NCBI RefSeq assembly: GCF_009689585.1
Contig: NZ_AP018694.1
Location: 2,619,001-2,683,000 of the forward strand
DNA from: Aquipluma nitroreducens
GTDB lineage: Bacteria; Bacteroidota; Bacteroidia; Bacteroidales; Prolixibacteraceae
DNA: 64,000 nt
Direction: 5' to 3'
Position numbers and translations under genes: made by a program. The notes below the pieces were generated by a model. That model was not told the DNA's origin. It saw nothing but the letters and a program-made list of their open reading frames with translations, and ran no database searches. Shown in pieces: positions 60,074-64,000 of the stretch. Every line of letters begins with the position of its first letter. Within the stretch, counting starts at the first letter, position 1.

Positions 60074-62151
60074 TGGAAGAAAGAAAACTGAAGCTAATTT
60101 TTATAATTCTCGCATTGGCAATGCTGTTTGCAATGCTACTGATCAGTCGTGATGCCGGCATTTCGGGCGACGAGGAAGTTCATTACAAGCAATCTGAAAT
60201 GGTATATCACTATTTCAGTAGTCTTGGTGCCGACCAATCTTCGCTTAATACACCCCAAACCCATCTTAAATACTACGGACAATCGTTCGATAATTTGGTT
60301 ACTATCTTCATTCACTGGTTCGGCATTGAAGATATATACACTTTCAGGCATCTGATGAGCAGTATCTCCGGTTGGCTTACCATTCTGGTAACAGCTTTAT
60401 TTGCCGCATACATTTCAGGATATGGCGCAGCAATTCTGGTATTGCTCCTGTTCGCCGTTTCGCCCACATTCCTGGGTCATGCCCAAAATAATCTGAAAGA
60501 TATTCCTTTTGCTTTGGCTTACATCTCAAGTATTTATTATTCGCTTCGCGTCGTTTTTACTGAAGGTAGACTAGTCAGAAAAGATGTTTTACTTTTGATT
60601 TTAAGCATCGCTTTATCTATCGGAATTCGTGCCGGTGGGATTCTGGTTATTTTTTACCTCGGCTTTTTCATGTTTCTGAAATTTATTTTGGATGTAATTC
60701 AGCGGAAAATACCTGATTTCGAAAACATAAAACGGCAACTGATTCTATTCTTCGGAATATCTATTTCAGGATATTTGTTGTCATTGATTTTTTGGCCTTA
60801 TGCGCTGCAAAATCCGATACTCAATCCATGGAAATCGTATCAACTGATGACTCATTTCCCAACAACTGTAAGGCAAATTTTTGAAGGAAATTTCGACTGG
60901 TCCGATTTTCACCCGTGGTACTATTTGCCTAAATACATGGCGATTACCATTCCAATTGTTGTTTTTGCCGGAATATTGCTGTTTTTTCTGACTATTAGGA
61001 AACAGTATTCCGACAAACAGAAAATTCAGTTGCTTTTGCTGGGTTTCAGTATTCTGTTCCCAGTTGTTTTTGTTTTACTGAAACAGTCTAATTTATATGG
61101 TTCGTGGCGTCATTTTTTGTTTGTTTATCCCGGAATTATTCTCATCGCTGCTCTTGGATTTTATGCGCTTCTAAGTCGCTATAAACAACGGATTGTTCGG
61201 CTTTCAGTCGTTGTTTTATTCCTGATTTTGGCAATTCATCCAGTTTGGTTTATGGCAGCAAACCATCCGTATTATTACCTGTACTACAATCAGTTTACTG
61301 GTGGACTGAAAGGTGCTTATGGAAATTACGAAACCGATTATTATTACCACAGCATGCGCCAGGGAGCCGAATGGCTTCAGGATTACTTGAAAAGTAAGTC
61401 CAATAATACCAAAATTGTTGTTGGCGCAAATTTTCCCAGCCAATGGTTTTTCAGAAATGATAAAGACATTGATTTTGTATATTTTCCCTGGCAAAAGCGT
61501 AGCGAGTATAATTGGGATTACGCCATTGTTGCAAATAGCTATATTCCGCCTTTCCAATTAAAAAATAAAATCTGGCCGCCATCCAATACAATTCATACTA
61601 TCTTTGCTGACGGAATCCCGATTTGTGCAGTCATTGAGAGGGTTACAAAAACTGATTTTGAAGGTATTCAGGAACGGAACAAGGGCGATAACATTAAATC
61701 TGCGTTGTTATTTGAAAATGCTGTGGGGTTTGACCCGAAAAATGAGCTGCTCTGCTATAAATTTGCTGAAGTTTTACTGGCAACAGGGAAGGTTGATGAG
61801 ACTAATCAGATGCTGGCTAAGTGTTTGAAAATTAATCCAGATTATGAAATGGCTCTGATTTTATTGGGAGACGAAGCACTGAAAAGTGGGGACGTTCAAA
61901 AAGCTTCCAAGTTTTATGAACGTACGATTCAGGCAAACAGAAAGTATTATGGCGCTTACCCAAAGCTGGCCGGAATTTATGCTGAAACCAATGTTCTGAA
62001 GGCTCGTCGGATTCTGAAAGATTGTCTGAAACTGAACTCAAGATATAAACCAGCCCTGGAAGCTTTGGCTGATACATACCGGAAATCGAATCCGGAGATT
62101 GCACGGAAATATGATGAAATGAGCCAGAAAGTTAGTAACTCAAAAAATTAA
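60070..62151 (+). CDS. GT39/ArnT-like GT-C glycosyltransferase with TPR tail
   Basis: A 693-residue multi-pass membrane protein of the ArnT/PMT superfamily, which transfers a sugar from polyprenyl phosphate to a target outside the cytoplasm. The first periplasmic loop carries SGDEEVHYKQSEM with the catalytic acidic residues, followed by about ten helices to residue 430. From about 535 to the end are helical repeats of the TPR type (LLFENAVGFDPKNELLCYKFAEVLLATGKVDETNQML and following), unusual for ArnT itself. The 4-bp overlap with the GT2 gene indicates joint function. Confidence 0.85.
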   Translation: MMEERKLKLIFIILALAMLFAMLLISRDAGISGDEEVHYKQSEMVYHYFSSLGADQSSLNTPQTHLKYYGQSFDNLVTIFIHWFGIEDIYTFRHLMSSISGWLTILVTALFAAYISGYGAAILVLLLFAVSPTFLGHAQNNLKDIPFALAYISSIYYSLRVVFTEGRLVRKDVLLLILSIALSIGIRAGGILVIFYLGFFMFLKFILDVIQRKIPDFENIKRQLILFFGISISGYLLSLIFWPYALQNPILNPWKSYQLMTHFPTTVRQIFEGNFDWSDFHPWYYLPKYMAITIPIVVFAGILLFFLTIRKQYSDKQKIQLLLLGFSILFPVVFVLLKQSNLYGSWRHFLFVYPGIILIAALGFYALLSRYKQRIVRLSVVVLFLILAIHPVWFMAANHPYYYLYYNQFTGGLKGAYGNYETDYYYHSMRQGAEWLQDYLKSKSNNTKIVVGANFPSQWFFRNDKDIDFVYFPWQKRSEYNWDYAIVANSYIPPFQLKNKIWPPSNTIHTIFADGIPICAVIERVTKTDFEGIQERNKGDNIKSALLFENAVGFDPKNELLCYKFAEVLLATGKVDETNQMLAKCLKINPDYEMALILLGDEALKSGDVQKASKFYERTIQANRKYYGAYPKLAGIYAETNVLKARRILKDCLKLNSRYKPALEALADTYRKSNPEIARKYDEMSQKVSNSKN

Positions 62152-62162
62152 AATTAATAATC

Positions 62163-62189
62163 TGGCGAATTCCATCTGGCAATTAAAAA
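62163..62189 (-). repeat. 27-bp dispersed intergenic repeat, copy 2 (inverted)
   Basis: Inverted relative to 17068-17094, with a single difference. It lies just after the GT39 stop. A second related word, AATTCGCCAGAT, overlaps it on the minus strand, so the unit is a degenerate tandem of about 13 bp. Confidence 0.75.
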
Positions 62190-62248
62190 GCAAATTATTA
62201 ACACATGAACTGATACTGAAAATAAAATAACTTTTAAAATTTGAAGCA

Positions 62249-62503
62249 ATGAAAAAATCACTAATGTTGGCTCTTGTAAGCCTAATGTTTGTTGGTGGAA
62301 TGACAAAATTGTATGCTCAGGAAGATTCGGCTAAGGTCGCCGAAGAACCAAAAGATACTATTTCGATTGACACTATGGATCCAGTTTATTACGAAGATGA
62401 AGCAACCAAGGAATCATCAAATACGTTGACTTATGCCATTATTGGCGGAATTGTTGTGATTGGTGGTGCGGCTTTCTTTTACATTAAAAAGAAAAAAAAG
62501 TAA
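62249..62503 (+). CDS. Small exported single-pass protein with Lys-rich tail
   Basis: An 84-residue protein with a signal peptide (LALVSLMFVGGMTKLYAQ), a 30-residue acidic segment (EDSAKVAEEPKDTISIDTMDPVYYEDE), a membrane helix (about 61-79, LTYAIIGGIVVIGGAAFFYI) and a final run of Lys. The layout (signal peptide, helix, basic tail) matches C-terminal sorting signals, but the conserved residue that such signals carry before the helix is not evident. Function unknown. It has its own terminator. Confidence 0.65.
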   Translation: MKKSLMLALVSLMFVGGMTKLYAQEDSAKVAEEPKDTISIDTMDPVYYEDEATKESSNTLTYAIIGGIVVIGGAAFFYIKKKKK

Positions 62504-62526
62504 TTAATCGGTAAACACCATAAATG

Positions 62527-62555
62527 AAGCTCTTCGGAAACGGGGAGCTTTTTTT
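62527..62555 (+). terminator. Terminator after the small single-pass protein
   Basis: AAGCTCTTCG / CGGGGAGCTT (two G-U pairs) with a GAAA tetraloop and TTTTT tail, 23 bp after the stop. Confidence 0.85.
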
Positions 62556-62680
62556 GTGCTTATTCTGTTTGAAAGTTTAGATCGTCAATCGGTGCCTTAA
62601 AATTTTAACTTTCGGGATATTGGTTTTAAAATTTTATTTCAGTAACCTACTTAATTTCTTCTTATTAAATGCATACATTT

Positions 62681-62702
62681 TACTTATTAGTAAGTATATT
62701 TG
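62681..62702 (+). promoter_or_regulatory. TetR-type operator overlapping a -7 box
   Basis: The dyad TACTTA-TTAG-TAAGTA (62681-62696) overlaps the -7 box TATATTTG (62695-62702), 22 bp before the ATG of the TetR gene. An autorepressor bound here would block transcription. Confidence 0.6.
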
Positions 62703-62724
62703 TCACGAATAAAACGCATAAACG

Positions 62725-63321
62725 ATGTCGGTAACACGCGAAAAAATACTGGAACTTGCTGAAGAATTAATACTGAACAAGGGATATAATGGCTTCAGTT
62801 ATCAGGACATCTCGACTGTAATGGGAATTAAAAATGCAGCGGTGCATTATTATTTTCCCAGTAAAGATAACCTGGGTGTCAGCATTCTTAAAACCAATGT
62901 TCAGCGATTCGAAGAAATGGTTGAGAACATGCAAAACCGCAATTTTGACGAATGGCAGCAGTTGGAATCGTTCATGAAAATATACCTGAAAAGCAACCGC
63001 GAAAACAAGATTTGTCTGATTGGTTCGCTCGGAACTGATATCAATACCCTGAGCGACCCAATGCGCGTTGAGTTACAAAAAATGGTTGACCGAATTATCC
63101 TTTGGCTCGAATCGATTCTGCAAAGTGGCCGTGAAAAAGGACTTTTCCAGTTCAACATTCCGCCGCGTGATCAGGCTCTTTCTATTTTGTCATCGCTGGT
63201 TGCCGGTCTTCAACTGGCGCGTATTCTGAGCAAATCAGATTTTAAGAATATACATCAATCCATTTGGGAAAGTATTACCCCGCCAGGAAATGAAGATAAA
63301 AGCAAGGAGCATGGGGCATAG
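62725..63321 (+). CDS. TetR/AcrR-family transcriptional regulator
   Basis: A 198-residue regulator with the N-terminal DNA-binding domain (EKILELAEELILNKGYNGFSYQDISTVMGIKNAAVHYYFPSKDNLGVSILK) and a C-terminal ligand domain of the TetR_C type. The promoter has a dyad overlapping the -7 box, so it is probably autoregulated. It lies 98 bp upstream of the fabF-like gene on the same strand, so fatty-acid synthesis or lipid stress genes may be its targets. Confidence 0.9.
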   Translation: MSVTREKILELAEELILNKGYNGFSYQDISTVMGIKNAAVHYYFPSKDNLGVSILKTNVQRFEEMVENMQNRNFDEWQQLESFMKIYLKSNRENKICLIGSLGTDINTLSDPMRVELQKMVDRIILWLESILQSGREKGLFQFNIPPRDQALSILSSLVAGLQLARILSKSDFKNIHQSIWESITPPGNEDKSKEHGA

Positions 63322-63419
63322 AGCAGAAGGGAGACTGGAACCCAGGAAAGGGAGTTTCCAACTTTAGGCACATCACACTTCTTAAAACAGTAGTTTGTAA
63401 ATCAGTAAAATAGTAAATC

Positions 63420-64000
63420 ATGAGAAGAGTAGTAATTACCGGATTGGGAGCAATTACCCCGCTGGGGAATTCGGTTTCCGAATATTGGAATACACTGACT
63501 CAGGGGAAAAGTGGAGCAGCAACAATCACAAGATTTGATGCTTCCGGATTAAAAACCAGGTTTGCCTGTGAAGTAAAGAATTTCGATCCGCTGCGATACA
63601 TGGAAAAGCAGGAAGCACGAAAAAACGATTTATTTTCGCAATATGCCCTGGCAGCGACCAATGAATGCGTTAACGATTCCGGAATTGACTTTGATAAGGT
63701 TGACCGCAATCGTTGCGGTGTAATCTGGGCAACTGGTATTGGCGGAATAGGGACCTTCGAAAATGAGATTCGGGAATATTTTTCGCCTGAAGCAAAGGGT
63801 CGAATCAGCCCGTTTTTCATTACCAAGATGATTCCCAATATGGCTTCCGGATTAATTTCAATCAAATACGGTTTGCACGGAGCCAGTTATGCTACTGTTT
63901 CAGCCTGTTCTTCTTCGAATCATGCCATCACCGACTCGTATAACCTGATTAAAATGGGGAAGGCCGAAGTTATGTTGGCCGGAGGTTCTGAAGCCCCGAT
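63420..64000 (+). CDS. fabF: Beta-ketoacyl-ACP synthase II (FabF-type), partial
   Basis: The start of a condensing enzyme of fatty-acid elongation. From the ATG at 63420: MRRVVITGLGAITPLGNSVSEYW, the dimer and acyl pocket region GISPFFITKMIPNMASGLISIKYG, and the active-site Cys in TVSACSSSNHAI. The gene runs out of the window. The sequence fits KAS I/II enzymes of the FabF group; in a polyketide or aryl-polyene cluster it could also be a paralogue, which the window cannot show. Confidence 0.85.
   Translation, partial: MRRVVITGLGAITPLGNSVSEYWNTLTQGKSGAATITRFDASGLKTRFACEVKNFDPLRYMEKQEARKNDLFSQYALAATNECVNDSGIDFDKVDRNRCGVIWATGIGGIGTFENEIREYFSPEAKGRISPFFITKMIPNMASGLISIKYGLHGASYATVSACSSSNHAITDSYNLIKMGKAEVMLAGGSEAP

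Overview
The window looks like a chromosomal segment of a Bacteroidota bacterium, probably from the Marinilabiliales/Prolixibacteraceae neighbourhood. This rests on ECF sigma/FecR pairs, STN-domain and CarboxypepD_reg-like exported proteins, many outer-membrane barrels, TAnnTTTG-type -7 promoter boxes with little Shine-Dalgarno signal, and tRNA genes without encoded CCA. The taxonomic placement is inference; no rRNA is present.

Layout. 1-3.7 kb: the end of a receptor-like barrel, a lipoate-protein ligase, and an endonuclease/exonuclease/phosphatase gene split by an intact IS1634-family element flanked by a 49-bp target duplication. 3.7-13.4 kb: an RND efflux operon, a YncE-like propeller and a PAP2 phosphatase on the minus strand, divergent from an OmpR-type two-component pair and a PepSY-like exported protein. 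13.4-20.4 kb (minus strand): PepE, an ECF sigma / membrane anti-sigma-like / two-barrel operon, an S41 processing protease, dCMP deaminase and a single-domain response regulator. 20.4-24.0 kb: an exported Hcp-like protein with a barrel partner, a Phd/RelE-like toxin-antitoxin pair, an AT-rich stretch with hairpins and a small ORF, and tRNA-Leu(CAA). 24.3-31.9 kb: a five-gene sigma/FecR operon whose targets are an STN-retropepsin-PDZ protein, an STN-carboxypeptidase-regulatory protein and an MG2/plug protein, with no SusC/SusD pair. 31.9-40 kb: eight consecutive minus-strand genes for exported proteins (two OmpA paralogues, DUF3108-like, coiled-coil, LRR, MORN and two unknowns). 40-52.8 kb: LolC/E-like permease, methyltransferase, RbfA, a YqaA-like protein, a TetR-TolC-MFP-RND operon, an aldo/keto reductase and IspD. 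52.9-62.2 kb: tRNA-Val, then the most unusual locus. 62.2-64 kb: a small single-pass protein, a TetR regulator and the start of FabF.

The best candidate for an undescribed system lies at 53.1-62.2 kb. An 852-residue protein combines an exported PI-PLC-like domain lacking the usual histidines, a LamG-like domain, one membrane helix and a cytoplasmic SARP-like winged helix. Next come a NapC-type tetrahaem cytochrome fused to a SUMF1/FGE-like domain and a Tat-exported Gfo/Idh/MocA lipoprotein, followed by a GT2/GT39 pair. The three intergenic regions ahead of these units each carry TTAACC-type hexamers repeated at exactly 11 bp. Ahead of the cytochrome gene, six TAA triplets recur at exactly 11-bp intervals and end next to a -7 box. 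Direct repeats at 11-bp pitch are the classic arrangement of SARP operators, so the membrane protein plausibly controls its own gene, the redox pair and the glycosyltransferases. The link is inferred, but the sequence spacing is directly visible.
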